Both the position numbers and the translations under genes were made by a program. Shown in pieces: positions 17,873 to 26,963 of a stretch of 64,000 bases of DNA. Within the stretch, counting starts at the first letter, position 1; the number at the start of each line of letters is the position of its first letter. Source of the DNA: Marinobacter gudaonensis (lineage in GTDB: Bacteria > Pseudomonadota > Gammaproteobacteria > Pseudomonadales > Oleiphilaceae). The stretch covers positions 2,790,001 to 2,854,000 of the forward strand of contig NZ_FOYV01000001.1 of the NCBI RefSeq assembly GCF_900115175.1. Reading direction: 5' to 3'. The notes beneath the pieces are model-generated. The model had not been told where the DNA came from. It saw only the letters and a program-made list of their open reading frames with translations, and made no database searches.

Positions 17873-19837
17873 TCAGACCGCCCCGGAGATATTCACCACT
17901 TTTTGCTGGATCAGGGTGGGGGCCGGCTTGCGGATCTGGCGTTGCATGGCATCGGCCAGCTCAAGCTGTCGGCGCAGATCGGCGATGGTGTTGTTGAGTC
18001 GCTGGCGTTCTGCCCGGCTGTCCCTGTCGTTGCGAACCATATCCCTCAGACGGCGAATCTGGTGTTCCAGCAGCTGCTTCTGTTCCATGGAGTACTGCAT
18101 GATGGGAAGCAGGGCCTCTGAGGGCCAGCGCTCCACGTCCTGGCGTACCCGGGCGTGGAGGGTGCGGGTCTCGCTCACCATCACGTTGAAGAAGCGTCGC
18201 ACCAGCACCGACTGCTCGGTGAGCAGGTTTTTCGGGCTGATCCGAAAGCGACGGGCCTTCTTGCGCAGTTCCCGTATGGCGATCACATGCCGGCCGGCGC
18301 GCAGGGGAATGGGCTCCAGGTGCCGGGCGCGACTGTCCTCGTTGTAGCGTCGGTAAATGGCGCCCACCATTTTCTCCGCCAGGTGGCCTTCACTGAGCAG
18401 GTTGGTCAGATCGCTTTCCAGCAGCTCGAAGAACTGGTCCATGGCGCGGTTCATGCCCGCGGTGGTCCAGCTCTTGGACATGCTGGCCCGCACCCGCTCG
18501 GCGTGATTTTCGAAACGCTCCTCGCTGACCAGTTTTTTCAGCATGTCGCCCTGGGAGTCCATCAGGCGACGGCTGGAGCGCAGGGTGATCAGCTTCTTGT
18601 AGTAAAAGTCGTAATCCTTCTGTGCCCGCTCGGCAAGGCGGCTCAGAGCAGCCTTGTCCATGGTCACTCCGGAGCAGGCCTGGAGTTCCTCCTCGAGGGA
18701 TTCCAGTCGATATTGCATGGCCGCCTGACTGTTCTGCAGCATGCCCAGCAGATCGTTGATCAGGCTCTGGGTGATCAACTGTTCCTTGTGCATCAGGATG
18801 CGCTGAATGATCAACTGCTCAAGCTGGCCGACATTGGATTTGTCGAACAGCGTCTCGTCCTTGCGCACGCGGGCCAGCAGCCCCTGCTTGGCAGAGACCG
18901 GAATGACATCATGCTGGCGCATGCCCAGGTGATCGGCGGTGTAGCTGCGAACCCGGTCGATGGCTTCCTGGGTATGGCGTTCGCCCTGGAGGTCGTCCCA
19001 GAGCACGTCGATCTTGTTCAGCACGGCAAAACGGCCAGCCCGATGATCCGCGTGCTGGGTGTCGATGTGCTCTTTCCAGATGGTCATGTCGCTGGCGGTC
19101 ACGCCGGTGTCGGCGCTGAGCACAAAGATCACGGCATGGGCCCGGGGCAGCATGCTGATGGTCAGCTCGGGCTCCGAACCGAGGGCGTTCAGACCCGGGG
19201 TATCGAGAATACGCAGTCCACGCTCGAACAGCGGGTGTCGGATGCTGATCTGGGCGTTGCGCCAGGCCGGTACCAGAACGTTGCCCGGATTGTTGCGGTC
19301 GTGCTCGAGCATGCCTTCGTCGAAGCCGAGTCCCCGCGCTTCCTCCGGCGACACGCTCTTTACCCGGGCCACTTCCGCAAGCACCTCGCGCATGATTTCC
19401 GGATCGCGTTCGTCGAGCTCGTGCTTCACCCAGCGTTCCGGCTGCTTGCGCAATTGCTGCAGCGAGAGTTCGCCGGTGCGGGTCTCAATGGGCAGCAATA
19501 GCAGGTAGTTTTCGTTGGCGCTGCGATCGAAGAAGAGCTCGGTGGGGCACATGGTGGTACGCCCCGCCTGGGAGGGCAGCATGCGCTGGCCGTATTCCGA
19601 GAAAAACAAAGCGTTGATCAGCTCGGTCTTGCCGCGGGAGTATTCCCCCACGAAGGCGATGGTCAACTCGTCCTCAATCAGCAGTTCCAGCCCGTGGCGG
19701 ATACGGGTGCTGACATCGTCGGAGAACAGATCGTTATCCTGCAGCCACAACCGGTAGCGGCCAATCTGCCGGATCAGCTCTTTCTTCCAGTTGTGATAAG
19801 CCTCTACCTGCTGCGACAGAGTTCCCTGTTGATTCAT
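17873..19837 (-). CDS. dynamin-like GTPase
   Basis: A 654-residue large GTPase. G1 GEYSRGKT is at residues 64-71, G3 DTPGLN at 212-217 and G4 NKID at 274-277; TT at 94-95 can serve as G2. The remaining part is mostly helical, with coiled-coil-like stretches (around 365-390 and 600-640), as in bacterial dynamin-related proteins that remodel membranes. Such proteins act in membrane repair, division or phage response; no role can be assigned here. No partner dynamin gene adjoins it, and no transmembrane segment was seen. It stands alone between metX and the yggT terminator. Confidence 0.82.
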   Translation of the reverse strand: MNQQGTLSQQVEAYHNWKKELIRQIGRYRLWLQDNDLFSDDVSTRIRHGLELLIEDELTIAFVGEYSRGKTELINALFFSEYGQRMLPSQAGRTTMCPTELFFDRSANENYLLLLPIETRTGELSLQQLRKQPERWVKHELDERDPEIMREVLAEVARVKSVSPEEARGLGFDEGMLEHDRNNPGNVLVPAWRNAQISIRHPLFERGLRILDTPGLNALGSEPELTISMLPRAHAVIFVLSADTGVTASDMTIWKEHIDTQHADHRAGRFAVLNKIDVLWDDLQGERHTQEAIDRVRSYTADHLGMRQHDVIPVSAKQGLLARVRKDETLFDKSNVGQLEQLIIQRILMHKEQLITQSLINDLLGMLQNSQAAMQYRLESLEEELQACSGVTMDKAALSRLAERAQKDYDFYYKKLITLRSSRRLMDSQGDMLKKLVSEERFENHAERVRASMSKSWTTAGMNRAMDQFFELLESDLTNLLSEGHLAEKMVGAIYRRYNEDSRARHLEPIPLRAGRHVIAIRELRKKARRFRISPKNLLTEQSVLVRRFFNVMVSETRTLHARVRQDVERWPSEALLPIMQYSMEQKQLLEHQIRRLRDMVRNDRDSRAERQRLNNTIADLRRQLELADAMQRQIRKPAPTLIQQKVVNISGAV

Positions 19838-19981
19838 CGGATTTTCCTTCTGCGCGACTTCCGGGTATTCCGGGGGCAGGAAGGGCTGCGCCCGGGTGAC
19901 GGATTAATTACCGGTAATACTATCCTGTTCTTTCAATGTTTGCGGCGAGGCCTGCGACGGCAGAGCCGTTTCTTGGGCAGG

Positions 19982-20029
19982 AAAAAAATAAAAAGGGCTT
20001 TGAAATCATTGATATAGATTCAAAGCCCT
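19982..20029 (-). terminator. terminator after proC-yggT
   Basis: An 11-bp perfect stem (19994-20004 with 20019-20029) and 14-nt loop, followed on the minus strand by TTTTTATTTTTTT. It separates the yggT transcript from the dynamin-like gene. Confidence 0.9.
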
Positions 20030-20082
20030 GGATTGCAGTGTTTCGTGGATAAGTGTTACAGAGTGTATATTTGAGACACTGT

Positions 20083-20667
20083 TTACAGTCCCAGACCGAT
20101 GGAGCCGAGACCCGCGGCCAGTTTCATGTGGTCAATAACCACGGAAATGACGTTCAGGATCAGGAATACAATGATCGGCGACAGGTCCAGGCCACCCATG
20201 GAGGGCATGATGTTGCGGACCGGGCGCATGACCGGCTCGGTAATCTGCGCCACCAGCTGAATCGCCGGGTGCCCGCTCTGGGGCGCAATCCAGCTCACCA
20301 CCACGATGGCGATTACCGACCAGAAATAGATCTTCACAATCAGATCCAGCACGTTGAGCACGGCCCACACCAGCAGCGTGACGGGATTAACCGAAGGAAT
20401 GCCGCCGTTCAGCGCCACCAGGATCAGGAAGAAGGTGATGGCCTGTATGACCACAGCCAGTACCAGTGAGGCGCCGTCGATGCCGCCCCAGCCGGGTATG
20501 AAACGGCGCAGAGGGCGCAGCGGCGGGTTGGTGGCCTTTACCACGAACTGGGAGATCGGGTTGTAGAAGTCAGCCCGGGCCAACTGCAGCAGGAAGCGCA
20601 ACAGCACGATGGTCATGTAGAAGGTGGATGCGATCAGCAGGATCGTAATCAGAATGTCTGCCAGCAT
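20083..20667 (-). CDS. yggT: YggT family membrane protein
   Basis: A 194-residue integral membrane protein with two YggT repeats, each with the motif DFYNPISQFVVKATNPPLRPLRRFIP or IQLVAQITEPVMRPVRNIMP followed by hydrophobic segments. YggT proteins have been linked to osmotic tolerance and membrane organisation, but the mechanism is not established. Directly downstream of proC (22-base gap), the same order as in Pseudomonas. Confidence 0.92.
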   Translation of the reverse strand: MLADILITILLIASTFYMTIVLLRFLLQLARADFYNPISQFVVKATNPPLRPLRRFIPGWGGIDGASLVLAVVIQAITFFLILVALNGGIPSVNPVTLLVWAVLNVLDLIVKIYFWSVIAIVVVSWIAPQSGHPAIQLVAQITEPVMRPVRNIMPSMGGLDLSPIIVFLILNVISVVIDHMKLAAGLGSIGLGL

Positions 20668-20689
20668 GAAGCCGTGTCTCCGTTATCGG

Positions 20690-21523
20690 TTACTGTTTGC
20701 CGGCCAGTTCTTTGGCCATTTCTTCCGAGCGCTTGAAGGCGGCTTTGTACGCCTTGCGCACCAGATCGCGCATGCCGCCGTCTTCAAACGTGTTGATGGC
20801 CTGTTCGGTGGTGCCGCCGGGAGACATCACGTTGCGCTTGAGCTGGCCCGGATCGTGTTCGCTGCGAGCCGCCATTTCGGCGGCGCCGGCCATGGTCTGG
20901 ATGGCCAGTTCCCGGGCGGTATCGGCGGCGATGCCAGCGTCGGTCGCGGCCTCTTCGAGTGCTTCGAGCATCAGGAAGAAATAGGCCGGTCCACTGCCGG
21001 ACAGGGCGGTGACGCCATGCAGCAGATTCTCGTCCTCGACCCACAGGGCGGAGCCAATGCTTTCGAAGACCGACTCCACCATCTTCTTCTGCTTGTCCTT
21101 TACGTCTTTGTTGGCGAAGAGTCCTGCTGCGCCTTTGCCTACCAGCGAGGGGGTGTTCGGCATGACGCGAACCAACGGCAAGCCGCCGCCGAGCCAGCCG
21201 TCGAGCGTATCGGCAGTCAGGCCGGCAGCAATGGAGACCATCAGCGGACGCGTGTTCTGCACCACCGGCGCGATGTCGCGACAGACATCCGCCATCACCT
21301 GGGGCTTAACCGCGAGCACCACCATGTCGGCCTGTTGGGCGCAGTAGCGGTTGTCGGTGGTAACACTCACCCCGAAGCGCTTGCGAATGGTCTGCAGGTG
21401 CGCGTCGTCCGGTGCGCTGACCCAGATGTTGCCGGCTTTGTAGCCGTTATCCAGCATACCGCCAATGATGGCGCTGGCCATGTTGCCGGCACCAATGAAC
21501 GAAATGGTTGGTGATGTGCTCAA
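20690..21523 (-). CDS. proC: pyrroline-5-carboxylate reductase
   Basis: A 277-residue NAD(P)H-dependent enzyme, last step of proline synthesis. The Rossmann motif FIGAGNMASAIIGG is at about 9-22; VVLAVKPQ and RVMPNTPSLVGKGA lie in the middle; the C-terminal signature LSGSGPAYFFLMLEAL and SPGGTTEQAINTFE are intact. It forms an operon with yggT and starts 62 bases from the yggS stop. Confidence 0.97.
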   Translation of the reverse strand: MSTSPTISFIGAGNMASAIIGGMLDNGYKAGNIWVSAPDDAHLQTIRKRFGVSVTTDNRYCAQQADMVVLAVKPQVMADVCRDIAPVVQNTRPLMVSIAAGLTADTLDGWLGGGLPLVRVMPNTPSLVGKGAAGLFANKDVKDKQKKMVESVFESIGSALWVEDENLLHGVTALSGSGPAYFFLMLEALEEAATDAGIAADTARELAIQTMAGAAEMAARSEHDPGQLKRNVMSPGGTTEQAINTFEDGGMRDLVRKAYKAAFKRSEEMAKELAGKQ

Positions 21524-21584
21524 GATTCACTCCCGGGTTGATCGGTTAAACGTCCGGCCCTGATGATAGCAGGAACCGGCCGGT

Positions 21585-22289
21585 TCAGCTCTTCGCCGGG
21601 CGTTCGCCGAACAGTGCGGTGCCCACGCGCACCCAGGTTGCTCCCTCGGCGATCGCCAGCTCCAGATCCCCCGACATGCCCATGGACAAGGTGTCCAGTG
21701 GCCCGGCGTCGGGGTGGTCGCCTTTCAATGCTTTCAGGGTGTTGGCCAGCTTGCGGAAGCTCGCCCTCAATTCGGCCTCCGGTTGCGACGGGTCCGGGAT
21801 GGCCATCAGACCACGGAGCCTGAGGTTGGGCAGTTCGCCGACGGCTTCGACCAGTCCGGGCAGTTGGTCAACCCGACACCCGGACTTGCTCTCTTCTTCA
21901 TTAATATTGACCTGCAGGCAGATATTCAACGGGGGTAGGGTGTCACCCCGCTGGTCATTGAGCCTGCGGGCGATTTTCAGGCGATCGACACTGTGGACCC
22001 AATCGAACGATGACGCAATCTGGCGGGTCTTGTTGGACTGGATGGGGCCGATGAAGTGCCATTCCATGTCGGGTAGGTCGGCGAGGGCCTCCTGTTTTTC
22101 GAGGGCCTCCTGAACATAGTTTTCCCCGAACGCTACCTGCCCGGCGGCGAATGCCTCACGCAGGTCTTCGGCGGGCCGGGTCTTGCTGACCGCGAGCAGC
22201 CGCACCGAGCCCGGCGAGCGGCCCGCCTGCAATGTTGCTTTTTGTATGCGTCGGGTTACGCTCCCGATGTTGTCTGCTATGCTGCTCAT
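21585..22289 (-). CDS. yggS: YggS family PLP homeostasis protein
   Basis: A 234-residue PLP-binding protein with the alanine-racemase-like barrel but no catalytic second domain. The PLP lysine is in LLAVSKTRPAEDL near residue 38; GENYVQEALEK, WHFIGPIQSNKTR and the C-terminal LSMGMSGDLELAIAEGATWVRVG are typical. It buffers PLP levels. The frame opens at 22319, but ATG 22289 gives the usual MSSIADN start. It is divergent from pilT across about 140 bases, as in Pseudomonas. Confidence 0.94.
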   Translation of the reverse strand: MSSIADNIGSVTRRIQKATLQAGRSPGSVRLLAVSKTRPAEDLREAFAAGQVAFGENYVQEALEKQEALADLPDMEWHFIGPIQSNKTRQIASSFDWVHSVDRLKIARRLNDQRGDTLPPLNICLQVNINEEESKSGCRVDQLPGLVEAVGELPNLRLRGLMAIPDPSQPEAELRASFRKLANTLKALKGDHPDAGPLDTLSMGMSGDLELAIAEGATWVRVGTALFGERPAKS

Positions 22290-22430
22290 AGTGTGAAATC
22301 GCCACGCCCGGTCTGTCACTTGTACGGTGACACGTTACCCGCAGGTCACTGAAATGCCAAGTGAACCCCGCCGGGTCCCCGCCGGGCGGAAGCAACCGGA
22401 ATAAAAGAAAAACGCCTTCCGAGGACTCCT

Positions 22431-23465
22431 ATGGATATTACTGAACTGCTTGCCTTCTCGGCGAAACAGGGCGCGTCTGACTTGCACCTGTCCGCCGGCC
22501 TGCCCCCGATGATTCGTGTGGATGGTGATGTGCGCCGCATCAACCTCCCGCCCATGGAGCATAAAGAAGTCCACGGGCTGATCTACGACATCATGAATGA
22601 CAAGCAGCGGAAGGATTACGAGGAGTTTCTGGAGACCGACTTCTCGTTCGAAGTGCCCGGCGTTGCCCGTTTCCGTGTGAATGCATTTAACCAGAACCGG
22701 GGCGCGGGCGCCGTGTTCCGGACCATCCCCTCCAAGGTTCTGACCATGGAAGACCTCGGTATGGGGCAGGTGTTCAAGGACATCTCCTCGGTGCCCCGGG
22801 GCCTGGTGCTGGTAACGGGCCCCACCGGTTCCGGTAAGTCCACCACCCTGGCGGCGATGATGGACTACATCAACGACACCCGGTACGAGCACATCCTCAC
22901 CATTGAGGACCCCATCGAATTCGTTCACGACTCCAAGAAGTGCCTGGTCAACCAGCGGGAAGTGCACCGGGACACTCTGGGCTTTAATGAAGCCCTGCGT
23001 TCCGCTCTGCGGGAAGACCCGGACATCATTCTGGTGGGCGAGCTCCGGGACCTGGAAACCATTCGCCTGGCGCTGACCGCCGCCGAAACCGGCCACCTGG
23101 TTTTTGGCACCCTGCACACCACCTCTGCGGCCAAGACCATCGACCGGGTGGTGGATGTGTTCCCGGCCGAGGAAAAATCCATGGTGCGTTCGATGCTGTC
23201 TGAATCCCTTCAGGCGGTTATTTCCCAGACCCTGATGAAGAAAATGGGCGGCGGGCGGATTGCGGCCCACGAGATCATGATCGGCACCTCTGCGATCCGG
23301 AACCTGATCCGGGAAGACAAGATTGCGCAGATGTACTCGTCGATCCAGACCGGTGGTTCCCTGGGCATGCAGACCCTCGACCAGTGCCTGGAGCGGCTGC
23401 TGCAGAAGGGGCTGATTTCTCGGGAAGCGGCGCGGGCCAAGGCCAAGATGCCTGATAACTTTTAA
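22431..23465 (+). CDS. pilT: type IV pilus retraction ATPase PilT
   Basis: A 344-residue hexameric ATPase that drives pilus retraction and twitching. Walker A GPTGSGKSTT is near residue 130, the Asp box EDPIEFVH near 160, Walker B ILVGELRD near 200 and the His box GHLVFGTLHT near 222. The C-terminal AIRNLIREDKIAQMYSSIQTG motif, required for retraction in known PilT, is intact. Followed by pilU after 216 bases that hold a palindromic element. Confidence 0.97.
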   Translation: MDITELLAFSAKQGASDLHLSAGLPPMIRVDGDVRRINLPPMEHKEVHGLIYDIMNDKQRKDYEEFLETDFSFEVPGVARFRVNAFNQNRGAGAVFRTIPSKVLTMEDLGMGQVFKDISSVPRGLVLVTGPTGSGKSTTLAAMMDYINDTRYEHILTIEDPIEFVHDSKKCLVNQREVHRDTLGFNEALRSALREDPDIILVGELRDLETIRLALTAAETGHLVFGTLHTTSAAKTIDRVVDVFPAEEKSMVRSMLSESLQAVISQTLMKKMGGGRIAAHEIMIGTSAIRNLIREDKIAQMYSSIQTGGSLGMQTLDQCLERLLQKGLISREAARAKAKMPDNF

Positions 23466-23541
23466 TTGGATTGCTCCCGGCCGTGTCGTTGGTGCCAGGA
23501 GCAGGCGGGGAATTCAAAAGACTCCCCGAATACAGTTTGAC

Positions 23542-23649
23542 GGGTGGGGCGGGTTCCGCCTCCCGGGACTGTCTGCAGCATGGATGCTGCAGTCAAGCGT
23601 ACACGGACGTATTCACAGCGTGTCCCGGGAGGCGGAACCCGCCCCACCC
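23542..23649. repeat. palindromic element A (28-bp perfect inverted repeat)
   Basis: Arms 23542-23569 and 23622-23649 are perfectly complementary over 28 bases. The 52-base centre contains a second perfect 9-bp hairpin at 23573-23592 (CTGCAGCAT-GG-ATGCTGCAG) and a weaker hairpin around TACACGGACGTA. Read on the minus strand, the centre resembles the cores of the two elements at 33.7-33.9 kb. It lies between pilT and pilU; there is no T-tract, so it is not an ordinary terminator. Confidence 0.9.
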
Positions 23650-23681
23650 AAGCACCAGACGATGAAGATTGGGTACAAAAA

Positions 23682-24803
23682 ATGGAATTCGAAAAACTGT
23701 TACGGCTGATGGTGGAAAAGGGCGGTTCAGACCTGTTTATTACCGCAGGTGTGCCACCGAGCATGAAAGTGAACGGGAAGGTTCTGCCGGTCACCAAGAA
23801 CGCGCTGACGCCGGAGCAGACGAGGGAGTTTGTCTACGGCGCCATGAATGACAAACAGCGCGCCGAGTTCGAGGAAACCCACGAGTGTAACTTTGCCATC
23901 AGCGCCCGCGGCATTGGCCGATTCCGGGTATCCGCGTTTTTCCAGCGCAACCTGTGCGGCATGGTGCTGCGCCGGATCGAGGTAAAGATTCCGCAGATTG
24001 ATGACCTGGCGCTGCCAGAGGTTATCAAGGACCTGGCCATGACCAAGCGCGGTCTGATCATGTTCGTGGGCGCTACCGGCACCGGTAAGTCCACCTCACT
24101 GGCGGCCATGCTGGGGCACCGGAACCGCAACAGTCGCGGTCACATTATCTCCATCGAGGATCCGATCGAATTCGTGCACCAGCACCAGGGTTGTATTGTC
24201 ACCCAGCGCGAGGTGGGGATCGATACCGAGAGCTTCGAGGTGGCCCTGAAGAACACCCTGCGGCAGGCGCCGGACGTTATCCTGATCGGTGAGGTACGGA
24301 CCCGCCAGACCATGGAGTACTCGGTGCAGTTTGCCGAGACCGGCCACCTGTGTCTGGCTACCCTGCACGCCAACAACGCCAACCAGGCGTTGGACCGGAT
24401 CATCCAGTTTTTCCCGCCGGAGCAGCATAACCAGATCTGGATGGACTTGTCCCTGAACCTCAAGGCCATTGTAGCCCAGCAGCTGGTGCCCACCCCCGAC
24501 GGTAAGGGCCGCAAAGCGGTCATCGAGGTGCTGATCAACACCCCGCTGGTGGCGGATCTGATCCGCAAGGGTGAGGTGCACCGGCTCAAGGAGCTGATGG
24601 CCAAATCCAACGAATCCGGCATGCAGACCTTTGACCAGGCACTTTATCGGCTGTACGCCGAGGGCTCGATTACTTATGAGGATGCACTGGCACACGCGGA
24701 TTCCGCGAACGATCTGCGCTTGATGATCAAGCTGGGTGCTGATGCCCAGGGAGCCGACAAGTTGTCTTCCACCGTGGACAAGCTGTCGATTCAGGATGAC
24801 TGA
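23682..24803 (+). CDS. pilU: PilT-like ATPase PilU
   Basis: A 373-residue accessory retraction ATPase. Walker A GATGTGKSTS is near residue 131, EDPIEFVHQHQ near 161, Walker B ILIGEVRT near 201 and GHLCLATLHANN near 222. PilU cooperates with PilT when pili pull against load. Upstream codons back to 23544 are only the palindromic element read as protein, so the ATG at 23682 (MEFEKLL) is chosen; its ribosome site is weak, which may mean translation coupled to the upstream message. Confidence 0.95.
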   Translation: MEFEKLLRLMVEKGGSDLFITAGVPPSMKVNGKVLPVTKNALTPEQTREFVYGAMNDKQRAEFEETHECNFAISARGIGRFRVSAFFQRNLCGMVLRRIEVKIPQIDDLALPEVIKDLAMTKRGLIMFVGATGTGKSTSLAAMLGHRNRNSRGHIISIEDPIEFVHQHQGCIVTQREVGIDTESFEVALKNTLRQAPDVILIGEVRTRQTMEYSVQFAETGHLCLATLHANNANQALDRIIQFFPPEQHNQIWMDLSLNLKAIVAQQLVPTPDGKGRKAVIEVLINTPLVADLIRKGEVHRLKELMAKSNESGMQTFDQALYRLYAEGSITYEDALAHADSANDLRLMIKLGADAQGADKLSSTVDKLSIQDD

Positions 24804-24922
24804 GGGTTGTTGCCGGGTTCGACTTTAGTGGTAGAAAGTTAGTGCCCTGAACGGTTAGTGATGGCATTTGAGGCCAATTGGTCGTGGTGCGTATACTCCG
24901 CGCAAATCAACAAGGAGATACC

Positions 24923-26305
24923 ATGCGCCAGATATCGCCAATGCTTGCACGTGCCATACGCTTCGCCACTCTGGCTGCCGTTGCAGTCCCCGCCACCGCA
25001 CTGGCAGGCGGTTTTTCCCTGAATGAACAGAGTGCCAGCGCCATGGGCACCGCCAACGCGGGTGCCGCTGCCAACCCCGAGAATGCCACCACGGTGCTGT
25101 TCAATCCCGCCGGCATGAGTCAGCTGTCTGGCACCAACATTTCGTTTGGTGCAGCGGTTCTGGATATTGATGCCGAGGCCCGGGAAAACACCATCTCTGC
25201 CACGCGGCAAAACCCGGCGGTTCCTGTGCAGCCAGCGACAACCGGGGGCGACATTGCCGACCCGGCCGTGCTCCCCAATTTCTACCTCACCCACGAAGTC
25301 AGCGACACTATTGATGTCGGCTTTGGTATTCACGCGCCTTACGGTCTGGCTGCAGACTACGACGACGGTTTTGCCGGCCGGTTCTTTGCAGACAAGACCG
25401 AATTGACGGCCATTGCCTTCACGCCTTCAATCTCCGTCAGCAACGGTAACGGACTGTCGATGGGCGCAGGGATCAACCTGATCTATGCCGAAGGTCGACT
25501 CACCCGATACCAGGACCTGAGTGGCATTGCGGGCCCCGCCGCGCTCGCGTTGGACGAGCCGTATGCCGATATCGAAGGCGATGACATTGGCGCGACCTTC
25601 CGGGTGGGTTTTCTGTACGAGATCTCAGAGATGACCCAGATTGGTCTGAGTGCGCAGACCGGCACCGAACTGGATCTCAAAGGCGACGCTACCATCTCCG
25701 ATTTTCCCGTGCTGAGTTCTCCGGGCCAGACCACCACGCTCACAGAAAAGGTCCGAGTGCCCCTGGCGATTCCCGAGAGCGCAACCCTGGGTCTGCGCCA
25801 CCGCTTCAACGATGAGTTTACCGTTCTGGCTGGCGCCACTTACGCAAAATGGAGCCGCTTTGAAGAGCTGGATATCATCAGCCGTCGGGAGTCGCCGGGT
25901 GAAGTGTCTTCGGTTTCCGGGTATCCCTATATCAACCACGTCACCGAGAAGTGGCAGAACACCTGGCAGTTCAACTTAGGCGGCATCTGGCAGGCAACCC
26001 CGGAGTGGGCGCTGAAAGCCGGTTATGCCTGGGATGAATCGCCGGTGAACGAGCAGTACGTGACGGCGCGGATTCCCTCAGAGGACCGCCACTGGCTGAC
26101 CCTCGGCGCTCAGTGGAAAGATGTCAGCACCGGCTGGACCGTTGATGCGGCCGTCGGCACCCTGCTGTTTTCCGGAGATGCCGACGTTGATGACCGGGAA
26201 TACACCCACCAGAACCCCACACAGCCAGCCACGCCCGCCCGTTACCAGGGCAGCTACGACCTGAGCGCCCTGAGTGCGGCGGTTGAAGTCAGCAAGGCAT
26301 TTTGA
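24923..26305 (+). CDS. FadL/OMPP1 family outer membrane protein
   Basis: A 460-residue outer-membrane beta-barrel that admits hydrophobic compounds such as fatty acids. It has a signal peptide (to about residue 26, ATALA|GG) and the family start GGFSLNEQSASAMGTANAGAAANPENATTVLFNPAGMSQLSG, including the NPAG hatch motif. The C-terminus ends in Phe (VEVSKAF), as expected for BAM-assembled barrels. The start is ATG 24923 after AAGGAGA. No operon partner adjoins it. Confidence 0.93.
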   Translation: MRQISPMLARAIRFATLAAVAVPATALAGGFSLNEQSASAMGTANAGAAANPENATTVLFNPAGMSQLSGTNISFGAAVLDIDAEARENTISATRQNPAVPVQPATTGGDIADPAVLPNFYLTHEVSDTIDVGFGIHAPYGLAADYDDGFAGRFFADKTELTAIAFTPSISVSNGNGLSMGAGINLIYAEGRLTRYQDLSGIAGPAALALDEPYADIEGDDIGATFRVGFLYEISEMTQIGLSAQTGTELDLKGDATISDFPVLSSPGQTTTLTEKVRVPLAIPESATLGLRHRFNDEFTVLAGATYAKWSRFEELDIISRRESPGEVSSVSGYPYINHVTEKWQNTWQFNLGGIWQATPEWALKAGYAWDESPVNEQYVTARIPSEDRHWLTLGAQWKDVSTGWTVDAAVGTLLFSGDADVDDREYTHQNPTQPATPARYQGSYDLSALSAAVEVSKAF

Positions 26306-26322
26306 TCCTTCAATATCGTCTG

Positions 26323-26697
26323 TCAGCCTACCACCTGGCCACGGTAGATCACTTTGGTCTTTCGCGGCGGGTGGAATGCCTCGTTTGCCTCGGGGGTCGA
26401 TGACGCCGCCGGCGCATCGGCGATCACCTGGCCGCGGTACGTCCGTTTCAGGCCGTCGTCCTCGGTTTCGGGCTCAATGTTCAGCTGCGGAACCTGCTGC
26501 TTGAGCGTTTCCCAGGTGCGGATCAGGTGGCTGGAGCGGGTTTTGCCCGCATACTCCGCAAGCTGCTGTTCCAAGTGCTCATCCGTGAGATGCAGTTTGA
26601 CGCCAAATTCCGTGTGAATCAGGCGTCGGCACTGGTGAACCAGTTTCAGCACGCTGGGTTCCAGCAGCCAGCTACGTTCAGATACCAGAGAAGTCAT
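26323..26697 (-). CDS. hypothetical protein with two YRGQV motifs
   Basis: A 124-residue protein. Residues 1-80 are helical (EPSVLKLVHQCRRLIHTEFGVKLHLTDEHL; AEYAGKTRSSHLIRTWETLK). The C-terminal part carries two short repeats, TYRGQVIAD near 89 and IYRGQVVG at the very end, similar to the YRG motif of DUF4278 proteins. No function is known. The start at 26697 is preferred over upstream codons to 26796, which look non-coding. Confidence 0.65.
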   Translation of the reverse strand: MTSLVSERSWLLEPSVLKLVHQCRRLIHTEFGVKLHLTDEHLEQQLAEYAGKTRSSHLIRTWETLKQQVPQLNIEPETEDDGLKRTYRGQVIADAPAASSTPEANEAFHPPRKTKVIYRGQVVG

Positions 26698-26963
26698 GGT
26701 GTGAGCCTCGGAGAAAGTGTCACCGCATGGCGCCGCCCGCGATGGTAAAGCGGAACGGACGCCGACTGGGTAACAGAAGCGAATATCGTGCCGCACTCTT
26801 CTCTATCCGCTTCCCCGTGCCCGCCTCCGCCCTTAGCGGCGCGCCCGGGATCCCGTGGCAACGCGCGTGGGCGATCCCGGCGACGACCGGGAGGCTCGAT
26901 GAATGGCGGCGGGATTGGCCTGTTTCGGTGCGCTCCGGTGCTTTCTTGCCCCAAGTTGGTGTG
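26698..26963. other. 266-base GC-rich gap downstream of polA
   Basis: No gene, T-tract terminator or convincing small RNA was seen, although this is where Spot 42-type sRNAs lie in other gammaproteobacteria. Short dyads are present (GGGATC/GATCCC around 26840-26875; CCCGG/CCGGG around 26876-26891). Confidence 0.4.

Noticed and set aside
23544..23681. A longer N-terminus for PilU starting at 23544
   Set aside because: The extra codons are the palindromic element read as protein; the family start is at 23682.
26698..26963. A Spot 42- or ErsA-like small RNA next to polA
   Set aside because: The position is right, but there is no T-tract terminator and no recognisable sRNA sequence on either strand.
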